Shown piece by piece: positions 34,840 to 44,694 of a stretch of 64,000 bases of DNA; positions within the stretch are counted from its first letter, which is position 1, and the number at the start of each line of letters is the position of its first letter. The notes beneath the pieces are model-generated. The model did not search any database, had not been told where the DNA came from, and worked only from the letters and a program-made list of their open reading frames with translations. The stretch covers positions 679,976-743,975 of the forward strand of contig CAWBUS010000005.1 of the NCBI GenBank assembly GCA_963792025.1, written 5' to 3'. The stretch is from Ginsengibacter sp963792025 (GTDB taxonomy: Bacteria > Bacteroidota > Bacteroidia > Chitinophagales > Chitinophagaceae). Made by a program: the position numbers and the translations under genes.

Positions 34840-36450
34840 TCATTCAACATCATCCTGCAACGTTTCTTCTTCCAGGTCAAGCCTGTTTTCTATAAGCTTT
34901 ATAATATCGTCCTCATAATCGTCTTTCCGCCGGAAGGCATGTAATTTTTTACGCTCCTTTTCAGTAACGGTCACCATTACCCGACGATAATGCTCAATTA
35001 TTTCTATGGCTTTTTTGCGGGCGCCATCTCCCTCATTCGATTGCTTCAACAGTTCTCCTTTGCGTTTTAAAAATTCATACTTGTGTTTCAACAGGATGTT
35101 GTTGTCTATATCATCTTTGAAGTTAGCGTACAATTCATCCAGCCCTGTTTTATTAATGGCAAGATTTATTTCCAACATCTGTTGCTCTTCTGGTTTATTG
35201 GTGGGCGTTGCCTGTGGCTTTATCAATTTAATAACCCACGGTAAGGCAAGCCCTTGCCCTACCAGTGTAACAATTATAACAACAAAGGTGATAAACAAAA
35301 TAAGGTTACGATGCGGAAACGCAGCACCCGCAAGCGTTAACGGGATAGCCAAAGCGGAAGCAAGTGATACCACTCCACGCATACCTGCCCAACTTACTAT
35401 CACAGGATTTCGCCAACCGGGATTTCTCTGCGCAACCGTTATATAGCGGCCAATAAACCTCGTAAAGACTGAAGAAAATAAAGCCGCAATTAATCTTGCA
35501 ACAATCACCACTATAGTTACGAGCAACGCAATTTCGACCGCATTAATCCGCGACATGCCCTTGATTCCTTTGGTAATGGAAGGAAGTTGTAAACCGAGTA
35601 TTAAAAAAACAATAGCATTCAATATAAAAGCGATTGAAGACCAGATGGCCCCGGACTTGAGCCTGCTCTTGTGAGAAAAAACAAAATGATTCTGGTAGGC
35701 AATAAATAAGCCACCGCTTACTACTGCCAATACACCGGAGGAGTGAACCGATTCTGCGGTGAGGTACATAATATAAGGTATCGCGATAGATATGGCAATA
35801 TCAATATTGGAAGTTGTTGGCAGCCACCTATAAATAGCGTAGAACAATAATCCAAACATGATACCCACAGCAATTCCTGAAATCACCACGAGGAAAAAGC
35901 CCGACGCAGCTTCGTACCAAACAAAGTGACCTGATACAATAGCGGCAAGTGCAAAACGAAAAAGCGTTAAACTCGTAGCATCATTCAGTAAACCTTCTCC
36001 TTCCAGAATCGAAGTGATTCCTTTCGGTAGATTTATGTATTGCAATACGGCGGAAGCTGCCGCTGCGTCGGGAGGCGAGATAATGGCACCAAGTAAAAAA
36101 CCCTGTGCCAGTGTAAACCCCGGGATAAGCCACCACGTTATGAAGGCCACAGCAGTAGCAGTAAACAAAACAAACCCCAGTGCCATTGCGGTGATAATGC
36201 GCCGCCATTTCCATAAACTCTTTAGCGACATATTTTGCGCATCGTTAAAAAGAATTGGTGGAAGTATGACCAGGAAAACCAAATCAGGATCTATCTGAAT
36301 TTGGGGAATACCCGGCACAAAACTGATGATAAGCCCGGCGAGCACCAGGAAAATAGGATAAGGAATTTTTAGCTTCCTCGCAATAATAACCAGGAAGCAG
36401 ACAGTTAAAATAAGACCAAGACAAAGAAGAATTGTTTCCTGCAACTGCAC
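34840..36450 (-). CDS. CPA1-family Na+/H+ (cation/proton) antiporter
   Basis: This 536-residue inner-membrane protein has about 12 hydrophobic segments in the first 420 residues and a soluble C-terminal tail of about 110 charged residues. It exchanges external or internal cations (Na+ or K+) against protons, serving pH and salt homeostasis. Family signatures are FLVILPPILFNDAQNM near residue 60, GAIISPPDAAAASAVL near 118, GEGLLNDATSLTLFRFAL near 150 (the ND pair of ion-binding residues) and SWAGMRGVVSLASALAIP near 355. The cytoplasmic tail is probably regulatory. The start MQLQETILLCLG precedes the first membrane segment. It lies in an accessory region flanked by repeats. Confidence 0.92.
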   Translation of the reverse strand: MQLQETILLCLGLILTVCFLVIIARKLKIPYPIFLVLAGLIISFVPGIPQIQIDPDLVFLVILPPILFNDAQNMSLKSLWKWRRIITAMALGFVLFTATAVAFITWWLIPGFTLAQGFLLGAIISPPDAAAASAVLQYINLPKGITSILEGEGLLNDATSLTLFRFALAAIVSGHFVWYEAASGFFLVVISGIAVGIMFGLLFYAIYRWLPTTSNIDIAISIAIPYIMYLTAESVHSSGVLAVVSGGLFIAYQNHFVFSHKSRLKSGAIWSSIAFILNAIVFLILGLQLPSITKGIKGMSRINAVEIALLVTIVVIVARLIAALFSSVFTRFIGRYITVAQRNPGWRNPVIVSWAGMRGVVSLASALAIPLTLAGAAFPHRNLILFITFVVIIVTLVGQGLALPWVIKLIKPQATPTNKPEEQQMLEINLAINKTGLDELYANFKDDIDNNILLKHKYEFLKRKGELLKQSNEGDGARKKAIEIIEHYRRVMVTVTEKERKKLHAFRRKDDYEDDIIKLIENRLDLEEETLQDDVE

Positions 36451-36795
36451 GGTGAATATATTTTTTATAGTAAGATAAAATAAAAACGCCGAAATTAATG
36501 CGCATCATCAGTTCGCCGAAAAAAAATTATTTCGAATATACTTCAACGTTAGGCACTGCTTCATTGGGCGGTAATCAAAGGCAGGTACAGGTGAGTAACT
36601 ATTGATAAAATTGAAAATAAATAAGATGGATCCAGGCCCACGCTGAATCTGCCGTTACGGATTTGGTTACAACTCAAAATACTTTCCCGGATTTGTCACA
36701 AGCAGGCAAACAATTTGTCGCAATAAGCCTCTACTAAGACGTTTTTACACATTGTGAATATCGATATTTACAAAGAAATTTGATCCTTGAAATAA
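36451..36795. other. Intergenic stretch without recognisable gene
   Basis: Contains the short phrase CAACGTTAGGCACTGC at 36547-36562, which resembles the GTTAG-ending edge of the dispersed repeats (GTTAGGC also fits the attC core GTTRRRY). No ORF or clear promoter pair is visible. Confidence 0.35.
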
Positions 36796-37374
36796 ATGAA
36801 AAAGAAAATGAGAAAATTAAAATTACAAATGCAAATGTCGGCCGACGGATTTGTGGCTGGCCCCGAAGGGCAACTGGATTGGATGTCAATGGAAATGGAT
36901 CCAAAGCAATTGCAGTTTTTGCAGGACTTAACAGAAAGTATGGACACCATTCTTTTGGGCAGAAAAATGACAACTGGATTTACTACTTATTGGGAAAATG
37001 TGGTAAACACGCAGCCGGAAAGCCCCGAATATCCTTATGCAAAAATTTTTGTGGACACCCCAAAAATTGTATTTAGCAAAACCATTAAAACTGTAGATGG
37101 TAAAAACGCCGTGGTAGAAAATGGCGACCTTGTAGAATCCGTAAACAAATTAAAAACAAAAGAAGGCAAAGACATGATTGTGTATGGCGGAGCCAATTTT
37201 GTTTCCGAACTTATAAAAAACACCCTGGTTGATGAATTTAATTTTTTTGTGAACCCTACTGCAATTGGCAACGGGCTACGAATCTTTAATGACAGATTCA
37301 AATTGAAGCTAGTGAATTCAACTGCCTTTACTAACGGAGTTGTTTTAAATCAATATAAGCGATTGGATAATTGA
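36796..37374 (+). CDS. Dihydrofolate reductase family protein (RibD C-terminal-like)
   Basis: This 192-residue cytoplasmic protein is of the RibD-C/DHFR superfamily. Motifs are LQMQMSADGFVAGPEGQLDW near residue 10, TILLGRKMTTGFTTYW near 50, VFSKTIKTVDG near 96, the nucleotide-binding KDMIVYGGANFVSELIKNT near 125, and the closing FKLKLVNSTAFTNGVVLNQY. These enzymes reduce a substrate with NADPH; in Bacteroidota this subgroup is of unknown substrate and should not be called DHFR proper. ATG codons at 36796 and 36808 are both possible. It is convergent with the SusD gene. Confidence 0.85.
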   Translation: MKKKMRKLKLQMQMSADGFVAGPEGQLDWMSMEMDPKQLQFLQDLTESMDTILLGRKMTTGFTTYWENVVNTQPESPEYPYAKIFVDTPKIVFSKTIKTVDGKNAVVENGDLVESVNKLKTKEGKDMIVYGGANFVSELIKNTLVDEFNFFVNPTAIGNGLRIFNDRFKLKLVNSTAFTNGVVLNQYKRLDN

Positions 37375-37516
37375 TCTTGAAAGCAACATCATCGACTAAC
37401 TAACGGCAAGGGATAACCTTAAAAATATTAAATGGCAGAACATTTTTGAAAAAATCGTTTTTCTTTTCCCGGCAAATCATAAAACCCATTCCCGGAATTT
37501 AAATGCATTTATATAT

Positions 37517-37543
37517 AAAAAACCGCCTCAATTTATGAGACGG
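37517..37543 (-). terminator. Intrinsic terminator after susC-susD
   Basis: On the minus strand CCGTCTCA pairs with TGAGGCGG (one T-G wobble) around TAAAT and is followed by TTTTTT. It lies 108 bp after the SusD stop. In the opposite direction the stem has one C-A mismatch, so it is mainly a terminator for the minus strand. Confidence 0.75.
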
Positions 37544-37650
37544 CTTCTTTTTATGTTTTATAGAATAAGATGATATTATTACTGTTCCCGGCTTATAGAG
37601 GTAAAGTCTCTGTGGCCTGATTATAACCGGAAATAACTTACATATTACCC

Positions 37651-39666
37651 TTATTTGAGGTATCCATAATATTGATCATCTGTTGCGCAATCCCACCAAA
37701 CAGGCATACTCCAGATATTGGGATCAGCAGCATGAGGATTTAAAGCAAGCGTATGAATCGAGTTGTAATTGATTTCATAGGTTGGAGGCAGTGCCCACCG
37801 GCGTATCCAGTACCTTGGATCTGTTGGCGCACCACCTGTCAACTGGGCTTGTCCTGTAAATAATGGACCGCGGTCATACCCCGGATAAACTACTCCGAAG
37901 CCGCCTACATCACCGGCGCTAAAATCAAAGCGGCGCATATCGTTCCAATTTTCAATACTGCAACCCATGGCAGTATATTTTTCCAGCATAATGTCTGACA
38001 TTGTTAAAGTCCCTGCACCTTGTGCAACAGCACTGCTCATCATGTAGGCGGTAATAGCACTTGGATCCATAGGTTCCATGTCGGGAATAGTAACGCCGGC
38101 AGCATTTTTGTCAAAACCACCAGCCTTCCATTCGTTAAGTTTAGCCTGCATCATATCAAAATGAGCCTGGATGCCTGCAATATAGGCTGTGTAAGCATCT
38201 GCAACATCGCCTTTTCTCATCTCCACTTCTGCTTTAATAAAGCACATTTCATGATAGGTCAAAATTTCCTGGTCAGAAACAGGACGAACCTGGAAGGAAC
38301 CTGTGGAACCAATAACGCCGGCATTATAAGCAGCTATAGAAGGATACCAGTTTACATCGTTTGCAGGCTGAGCAGGATTGCCTGATGTGGCCAGGGCATT
38401 ACTTCGCATGTTTACGTAAACAGTATCGCCGGCGTAAATGTAGTTGGTGCTGTTGATGTAAATAGAACCTGCAGGATACGTTACGGATACCGTGTTTCCA
38501 TTTACTGTGTAAGCACGGCCTGCCTGTTGTTGAGCGGCAATAAAATTGGCAAGATCAGTTCCGTCGGCAATGGTATAATTGATTGTTTTATTTGTAGTGG
38601 CGTAAGTGGCTGTTTGAATAGAAGTAGGGCCACCTTTTAACAAACGTGTTGCCGTGTCATAAGAATCAACCCCTATTGAACGGTTCCAAGTATAAGAGCT
38701 AACCTGGCCTGAACCATTCAATGTAACATCAGCCATAGAAGCAGGTACAATTTTAGGCATCCGGGGATCAATTACACCGGAACCATTCATATTTGTCAAC
38801 AGGTTGTAGTAATATGCGGAAATACGAATAGCATTACCATAAGCAGCATAATCAAAGTTGCCATTGGTTACAACAGGATCACCTTCCAGATAATCAGTTA
38901 CAGTGCTGTTGTTAAGCCCCGGCCCAATGGTATTATCGGCATTGGATTGCGGGCCCTGTGACAAACAATATAAAACAGAATCAGCATTAAACAAGTCCGC
39001 TTTTTTTGACAGTTTAAGCATATAGCGGGCTTTTAACCCCCAACATAGTTTAATCCATTTGCTTACATCGCCGTTATTCCACAAATCTCCTGCAGCCAGT
39101 GACGGGGTTCCTGCCTCCTGTGTTTTATTGAACAAGCCGATGGCTTCATTTAATTTGTTCATACATCCGTTAAAAATGGTTTTACCATCATCAGGCTTAG
39201 GGCTTGGATTTCCTGTTCCTGCTTCTGTGTAAGGCATTTCACCATACAAATCCAACATTTCCATATAACCCAATGCATGAAAAACATCAGCTACAGCCAT
39301 ATAATGATAGGCTCCTTGTTTTTCAGCGGAATTGTATAAATCAACTATATTGGAAGATACCTCTACAAACCATGTTTGATACGGAGTTGTTGAAGCGGCA
39401 TTAGAGCACTGCCATGTTGTGGAAAACGCATTACTGGAAGAAGACGCACTGTTACTATAATAAACTCCTGCAATAAGTGAAGTACGATAATTGGTGACGC
39501 CTGCTGTGTACTGGTAAAAATGTTCGATCCAGGGCACACGGTTTTGAATTAATACGTTTTGATTGTTTGGATTATCCGGATCAGTATTAACATCCAGCCA
39601 CTTTTTACAGGAAGCCGATCCTAATACGACTAAACAACCTAATATGATATATTTTAAATTTTTCAT
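37651..39666 (-). CDS. SusD/RagB-type nutrient-binding outer-membrane lipoprotein
   Basis: This 671-residue lipoprotein sits on the cell surface over the SusC channel and captures glycans or other oligomers. The signal peptide ends in a lipobox (GSASCKKWLD, cysteine at about residue 20). The SusD-like 2 signature is seen in VNTDPDNPNN, YLEGDPVVTNGNF and the C-terminal VAQGAGTLTMSDIMLEKYTA. It is longer than usual SusD proteins (about 500-550 residues) owing to an insertion at about residues 330-440 with unusual Thr/Asn-rich text. It is 20 bp downstream of susC and probably co-transcribed. No glycosidase gene lies directly beside the pair, so the substrate is unknown. Confidence 0.93.
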   Translation of the reverse strand: MKNLKYIILGCLVVLGSASCKKWLDVNTDPDNPNNQNVLIQNRVPWIEHFYQYTAGVTNYRTSLIAGVYYSNSASSSSNAFSTTWQCSNAASTTPYQTWFVEVSSNIVDLYNSAEKQGAYHYMAVADVFHALGYMEMLDLYGEMPYTEAGTGNPSPKPDDGKTIFNGCMNKLNEAIGLFNKTQEAGTPSLAAGDLWNNGDVSKWIKLCWGLKARYMLKLSKKADLFNADSVLYCLSQGPQSNADNTIGPGLNNSTVTDYLEGDPVVTNGNFDYAAYGNAIRISAYYYNLLTNMNGSGVIDPRMPKIVPASMADVTLNGSGQVSSYTWNRSIGVDSYDTATRLLKGGPTSIQTATYATTNKTINYTIADGTDLANFIAAQQQAGRAYTVNGNTVSVTYPAGSIYINSTNYIYAGDTVYVNMRSNALATSGNPAQPANDVNWYPSIAAYNAGVIGSTGSFQVRPVSDQEILTYHEMCFIKAEVEMRKGDVADAYTAYIAGIQAHFDMMQAKLNEWKAGGFDKNAAGVTIPDMEPMDPSAITAYMMSSAVAQGAGTLTMSDIMLEKYTAMGCSIENWNDMRRFDFSAGDVGGFGVVYPGYDRGPLFTGQAQLTGGAPTDPRYWIRRWALPPTYEINYNSIHTLALNPHAADPNIWSMPVWWDCATDDQYYGYLK

Positions 39667-39686
39667 GATTTATTTTTTTTCATTTA

Positions 39687-42600
39687 TTAAAAGGTAAGAT
39701 TGATACCGAACGTAAAACTTGCAACCGCAGGTACTCCCAGGTAATCAATACCTGTAGAACCTGATCCTCCTGTTCCTCCTGCCGCACTTACTTCAGGATC
39801 CATTCCTTTGTAGTTTGTCCATGTAAACAAATTCGTTCCTATTACGCTTGCAGTAAGTCCCTTAATAACTTTTTGACTCTTCAATATACCAGAGAAGTCA
39901 TAATTTAATGACAGGGAGCGTAGTTTTAGCCAGTTTACTGAAGTAATAAAATTATAAGAATTAGCCGCATAGTTGGACCAATATTGATGAATCATATAAT
40001 CACCGGAATAGGTTGTACTACCAATGGTATACGACTGACCTGCATTGTAGGTTATAGAGGTATCAGTTCCTGTTTTACTGTTTACGCCGGTCAATGTAAC
40101 CGACTGACGATCGTTTAGCAAAGTTCGTTTGCTTAAACCGTTTGCAACCAGAGCATACTCTGTTCCATTAAATACATCTCCTCCAATTCGAATATCCAAG
40201 AGGAAGGATAATGTCAATCTCTTGTAACGGAAATTATTTTCAAATCCGCCAATATAATCCGGTTCACGGTTACCCACAACCAGAACTGCAGGGTCCAATT
40301 TATATAAACCGGTTGTCGGGTCTATCTGGTAACGTCCGTTTGGTATTGCTTTTCCATTTGCATCAGTTTCACGCAAAAAAGATTGACCGGTCATTCCGGC
40401 AAAATATCCACCGTTAGGAATTGAGGCTGCTTTTATGGTTCCAAATTGAGCGTCTGTTGGGTAAAAATAGGATACGCCTGGAATAAAAGCGCCTAATCGA
40501 CCTTTATTATAGGAGAAATTGATAGTAGCATTCCATGAAAAGTCTCTTTGTGATATTACTTTTCCATTAAGCGCTATTTCCATTCCATTGTTAATTACAG
40601 TGCCGGAATTAAGAGTGCTGAAAATAAACCCGCCGGATTGAGCTAAACGTGGCTGCCCGATTTGATTTTTTGTTTCATTATGATAATAAGTATAGTCTAA
40701 ACCAATGCGATCATTCAAAAATCTAAACGCTCCTCCAATTTCCCATGAAGATTGAATTTCAGGTATTAAAGTAGGATTACCTGAATAGTACTGATTACCA
40801 ACCCCGATAAAAGATCCAATACTAATGGGAGGATTTTCGTAAGTATTTGTAGCATAAGCATTAGCATCTTTACCGACTCTGGCCCAGCTTGCCCGAAGTT
40901 TACCGTAGCTAAGAATATTATTTGCAGGAAGCAATTGCGAAAAGATAAAAGAACCGCTGACAGAAGGATAGAAATAGGACTGGTTCGCTACTGGCAAAGT
41001 TGATGACCAGTCATTGCGTCCCGTTGCCGTAAGATATACCAAATCTTTATAAGACACACCTACTTCGCCATAGGCTCCAACTAAACGTCTCCTGGTTGTT
41101 GCATCCGTAAAAAATTTGTTGGTGTTCTGTATATTATTAAAGCTAATGGTACCAGGTGTATTAAAGGCATATCCCCAATGATTTTGATTTTTTGTATCAA
41201 AATCTTCTGAAGTAGTTCCCAACAGCAGGTGCGTATCAAAATCTCCGAAACTCTTGTGAAAATTAGTCATCACTGTTGTTGTGATATAGGTATAGTCAAC
41301 CATGTCTTTGCTCAGGCGCCCGTTTTGATATAGAGGAGCCAGGGCCGAACCCGGGGCTATATAAGTATAGTCATTAGTTGTGTACTGATCATAACCCACA
41401 CGTCCTGTAATATCCCACCAACTGGTAATTTTAAAATTGCCGTTTATCCCCCCTGTAAAACGATTGGTTTTTGAGGTTAAGTTATCCTCATTAATGATCC
41501 AGTAAGGATTATCAATATCATTTTCCAAAGCAACAGTTCCGGCATATATCCGATGTTGCGTCCCATCAGAATTAATGTAATTTTTTATATTGTAAGTTGT
41601 AGGCCAGTTGTATAATGCCTGCATACTTCCGACTCCACTTCCATATAAACCGGCAGTAGTCAAGGTCCTGTCGGTATTGGCAACAGAATAAGCTACATTC
41701 GCATTTAGTGTCAAACCGCCATATTTTTGTTCGCCATTAAAACGAAAAGTAGTTTTGTCATAACCTGTCCCGGGAACGATACCAGTTTGTTTAAAGTTGG
41801 AGCCTGATAAATAAAAAGAACCGTTCTTCGAACCGCCGGATACGTTTATATTATTATCATAAATAGCACCGTTTTGAAAGAAATTACCAATGTTGTCATA
41901 TATAGTACTATCGGCAGGAATTTTTGGTCCCCAGGAATTGTAAACACCATCAGTAGTCAAAACGCCATTGCTGGAATAACTCCCAGGACCAAATTCGGTT
42001 TGAACTTCCGGTAACTTGTTTGCCCAGGACGTACTTATTTTGCTATTGAAATCCACGGTTACTTTACCTTCTGCTCCTTTCTTAGTGGTAATAAGAACAA
42101 CACCGTCAGCCGCACGGGAACCATATAAAGCGGCAGCAGCAGCGCCTTTTAAGACCGATAAGGTTGCAATATCCTCAGGGTTGATGTCCATGACACGGTC
42201 TGAGTACGTGGTGTTACTGCGGGATAAACCATCGGTTCCGGTATTACCAGTAACGGTCGTCGAATTATCATAAATAATGCCATCTACAACAAATAATGGC
42301 TGATTTTGCCTGCCCTCTGATGTTGAGGTACCACCACGAAGAGTGATTGAGGCTCCTGCACCCGGGGAACCACTGTATTGAGTAATATTTACGCCCGGAA
42401 CTTTACCAACAAGAGAATTAATGACATTTGTATTCTTATTTTTCATTAATTCCTTCGCATCTAATTGCGTAACGGAATAACCAAGTGACTTTTGTTCCTT
42501 TTTAATGCCTAAAGCCGTTACAACCACTTCTTGCAACTCGCCTTCTCCTTTTTGAAGCGTGACTGGAATAGTAGAAGAATTTCCTACTTTGATTTGTTGT

Positions 42601-42839
42601 GGAGAAAAACCTACGGCGCTTATGATCAGGGTATTTCCTGGTGAAGCTTCAATAGTAAAATTGCCGTTGGCATCCGTTTGTGTTCCTGTTCTCTTCCCTT
42701 TAAGAAGAACTGTTGCAGCAGCAATCGGCGTATTATCGGAAGATAATACGGTGCCGGAAACTTTTTTCTGCTGAGCCAAAGTCGTTTGACATAATTGTAA
42801 AAATAGTAATGTCAGAATAGCTGTTACAATTTTTTTCAT
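39687..42839 (-). CDS. SusC/RagA-type TonB-dependent outer-membrane transporter
   Basis: This 1050-residue protein imports oligomers delivered by SusD across the outer membrane. It has a signal peptide, a carboxypeptidase-like regulatory domain (KVSGTVLSSDNTPIAAATVL to about residue 105), and a TonB plug with VINSLVGKVPGVNITQYSG near 140 and ASITLRGGTSTSEGR. The 22-strand barrel follows and closes with SFTFGINLTF. The second gene of the deoR-susC-susD set, it lies 245 bp downstream of deoR. Bacteroidota transporters of this kind often use an anti-sigma/ECF pair or a repressor; here the neighbour is DeoR-type. Confidence 0.93.
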   Translation of the reverse strand: MKKIVTAILTLLFLQLCQTTLAQQKKVSGTVLSSDNTPIAAATVLLKGKRTGTQTDANGNFTIEASPGNTLIISAVGFSPQQIKVGNSSTIPVTLQKGEGELQEVVVTALGIKKEQKSLGYSVTQLDAKELMKNKNTNVINSLVGKVPGVNITQYSGSPGAGASITLRGGTSTSEGRQNQPLFVVDGIIYDNSTTVTGNTGTDGLSRSNTTYSDRVMDINPEDIATLSVLKGAAAAALYGSRAADGVVLITTKKGAEGKVTVDFNSKISTSWANKLPEVQTEFGPGSYSSNGVLTTDGVYNSWGPKIPADSTIYDNIGNFFQNGAIYDNNINVSGGSKNGSFYLSGSNFKQTGIVPGTGYDKTTFRFNGEQKYGGLTLNANVAYSVANTDRTLTTAGLYGSGVGSMQALYNWPTTYNIKNYINSDGTQHRIYAGTVALENDIDNPYWIINEDNLTSKTNRFTGGINGNFKITSWWDITGRVGYDQYTTNDYTYIAPGSALAPLYQNGRLSKDMVDYTYITTTVMTNFHKSFGDFDTHLLLGTTSEDFDTKNQNHWGYAFNTPGTISFNNIQNTNKFFTDATTRRRLVGAYGEVGVSYKDLVYLTATGRNDWSSTLPVANQSYFYPSVSGSFIFSQLLPANNILSYGKLRASWARVGKDANAYATNTYENPPISIGSFIGVGNQYYSGNPTLIPEIQSSWEIGGAFRFLNDRIGLDYTYYHNETKNQIGQPRLAQSGGFIFSTLNSGTVINNGMEIALNGKVISQRDFSWNATINFSYNKGRLGAFIPGVSYFYPTDAQFGTIKAASIPNGGYFAGMTGQSFLRETDANGKAIPNGRYQIDPTTGLYKLDPAVLVVGNREPDYIGGFENNFRYKRLTLSFLLDIRIGGDVFNGTEYALVANGLSKRTLLNDRQSVTLTGVNSKTGTDTSITYNAGQSYTIGSTTYSGDYMIHQYWSNYAANSYNFITSVNWLKLRSLSLNYDFSGILKSQKVIKGLTASVIGTNLFTWTNYKGMDPEVSAAGGTGGSGSTGIDYLGVPAVASFTFGINLTF

Positions 42840-43084
42840 AGCATTTATTGATGTTTGTTTAAGAGTTTCTGTAATGTTTATGACAATGGAAAGTATTATT
42901 AAGCTGCGTTGTATTTCTTAGGCTTGGATCAAAAAAAATAAGCTGAAACCAGTCAAAATTGGATCTGCTTTTAATAAAACAAAAAAATGATTTCATAAAT
43001 GATAATTATTAAACTTTATAATTAAAAAGCAAATCGCAGACAAAAACTGAATTAGCATATTTTTTTTAAATATTAAATTTCCTT

Positions 43085-43834
43085 TTATATAACGGTTATG
43101 CCTGCCCGCACATAAGGTTCTAAAAGTTCATCGTCTGCCGGTAATTCTGTTATCAACGTATGAATCTTTTTAATGTCACACACCTGTATCGGTTGTTGAG
43201 AATTAATTTTCTCTGAAATAGTCAAGCAAACCAACTTTCTTGTTGATTCTATCATTGCTTTCTTTATTTGAACCACATCCCAATCATTATCAGACATACC
43301 AGTGTCCAGATTAATTGCATTAACTCCCAAAAAGCATAAGTCAGCTTTAATTTCTTTAATTTTTGAAATTGCGTCGCGGCCTACTGTAATTTTTGAGTTG
43401 TTTGAAATTTTATCTCCTATTACAATCACTTCAATATTTGGGTGACTGCTATATTCAAAAAGGGCTGGAATGCTGCCAGAGATAAAGGTTGCGTGTAAAC
43501 CAACAGGCAATGCTCTCGCAAGCTCAATAATAGTAGTACCGCCGCCGGTTAAGATGAACATTCCGTCCTTTATAAGTGATACAGCTTTTTGAGCAATAAT
43601 TCTTTTTTGTGTGTATTTGTAAACTTCTTTAGAGGTATTATGACCGTGATGGAAAGAAAGTGAAAGTGCTCCTCCATGAGTCTTTATGATCTTGCCTTCG
43701 TCGGCCAGTTGTTGAAGATCCCTGCGTATGGTATCATCCGATACACTTATTTGAACGGCCAGGTCCGTTGACAACACCTTGTTATGTAAATTAACCTGGT
43801 GCAAAATAAAGGAGTGCCGTTCCATTTTAAGCAT
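43085..43834 (-). CDS. DeoR-family transcriptional repressor
   Basis: This 249-residue regulator has an N-terminal winged helix (residues 5-60: LSTDLAVQISVSDDTIRRDL, GGALSLSFHHG) and a sugar-phosphate-binding DeoRC domain with MFILTGGGTTIIELARALP near 95 and ADLCFLGVNAINLDTGMSDN near 170. Such proteins repress sugar operons until a phosphorylated sugar binds. It is 245 bp upstream of susC on the same strand and may control that pair. A clear promoter lies 14-20 nt upstream of the start at 43834; a second methionine is at 43825. Confidence 0.9.
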   Translation of the reverse strand: MLKMERHSFILHQVNLHNKVLSTDLAVQISVSDDTIRRDLQQLADEGKIIKTHGGALSLSFHHGHNTSKEVYKYTQKRIIAQKAVSLIKDGMFILTGGGTTIIELARALPVGLHATFISGSIPALFEYSSHPNIEVIVIGDKISNNSKITVGRDAISKIKEIKADLCFLGVNAINLDTGMSDNDWDVVQIKKAMIESTRKLVCLTISEKINSQQPIQVCDIKKIHTLITELPADDELLEPYVRAGITVI

Positions 43835-43854
43835 TAGTTAAGCTGTTGTTAAAT

Positions 43855-43886
43855 CAAAACTAAGTCAAAAACGCAAACACCGCAAA
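43855..43886 (-). promoter_or_regulatory. Bacteroidota-type promoter for the DeoR regulator
   Basis: On the minus strand TTTG (43886-43883), 20 nt, then TAGTTTTG (43862-43855). This matches -33 TTTG and -7 TAnnTTTG exactly. The ATG follows about 20 nt later. Confidence 0.6.
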
Positions 43887-44694
43887 ATTAATTTCGCATA
43901 AACCTTAATAAAGATGCATAAAACCGCAAGGAGAAGCAAGAAGTCATCTTTTCCTATCAGTTTCCTCTTCGTCTTCTCATCACATAGAAGGCCTCAAATA
44001 TTTCCTATAATAAAAAGCTATCCTCTTCGATACACTTTCGATACACCTTCGAATCTTCTTCGATGACATGATCGAAGAAGATTCGTAATCTATTCCGAAA
44101 TATATCCTTGTATATAAGAAGCAACCAGCTTCCGGCCAATAAACTGTATCCAGCAAAAATATACACTATGGCAGTTCTCACACAACGTATCCCCGGCCCC
44201 ATACCGGCACAGCGTTACTTTCTATAATTCGACGAAGAGAGTGGACATTCCTGATTGACTCTGGGGAAGTAGTTGATCAAAGTAAAAACAATTTATGTAA
44301 TGAATTTTTAAGCAAATGCGCATAAGAATATAAGCCACAAATCGGGCGTACTAAGGTTTCATAATTGTGATGGAAAATCTTAGCCACAACAATCCTATAT
44401 CTGTCGGAATATTCTATTGTGAACTAAACTTTTTGGAGCGAAAGAGTGTGTATATTTAGAGAATTATACTCAAGCGAGAAGGATGTGACAAAATATAAAT
44501 ATAGAAACAAATTTGCCTATGGCGATAGATTGTAAAGACAAATCATGATGACAAAAACCGACCCAATTAAAACTGTAAAGGATGTTGAAGCAGGACCCGG
44601 ATGGATATCATTTGAAAGGAACTGAATATCACGAGTATGAAGGATAATAAAAAAAGACTTGCCTTTCTTCCAAAACTAATTCAACATAACAATC
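43887..44694. other. Long gene-poor intergenic stretch
   Basis: About 810 bp with no credible long gene. It contains the large hairpin at 44050-44085 and a 26-codon ORF (44545-44625, MMTKTDPIKTVKDVEAGPGW onward) with no supporting signals. The stretch may hold remnants of mobile DNA. Confidence 0.4.
44050..44085. repeat. Perfect 15-bp inverted repeat with 6-nt loop
   Basis: CGAATCTTCTTCGAT (44050-44064) and ATCGAAGAAGATTCG (44071-44085) are perfect complements around GACATG. Two direct copies of CTTCGATACAC-like sequence lie just before it. No T-tract follows, so it does not look like an ordinary terminator. Confidence 0.75.

Noticed and set aside
44005..44202. 65-codon minus-strand ORF
   Set aside because: It overlaps the perfect hairpin at 44050-44085 and reads as hydrophobic noise without start signals.
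44545..44625. 26-codon ORF beginning MMTKTDPIKTVKD
   Set aside because: Too short and without a promoter; it could be a gene scrap but nothing supports it.
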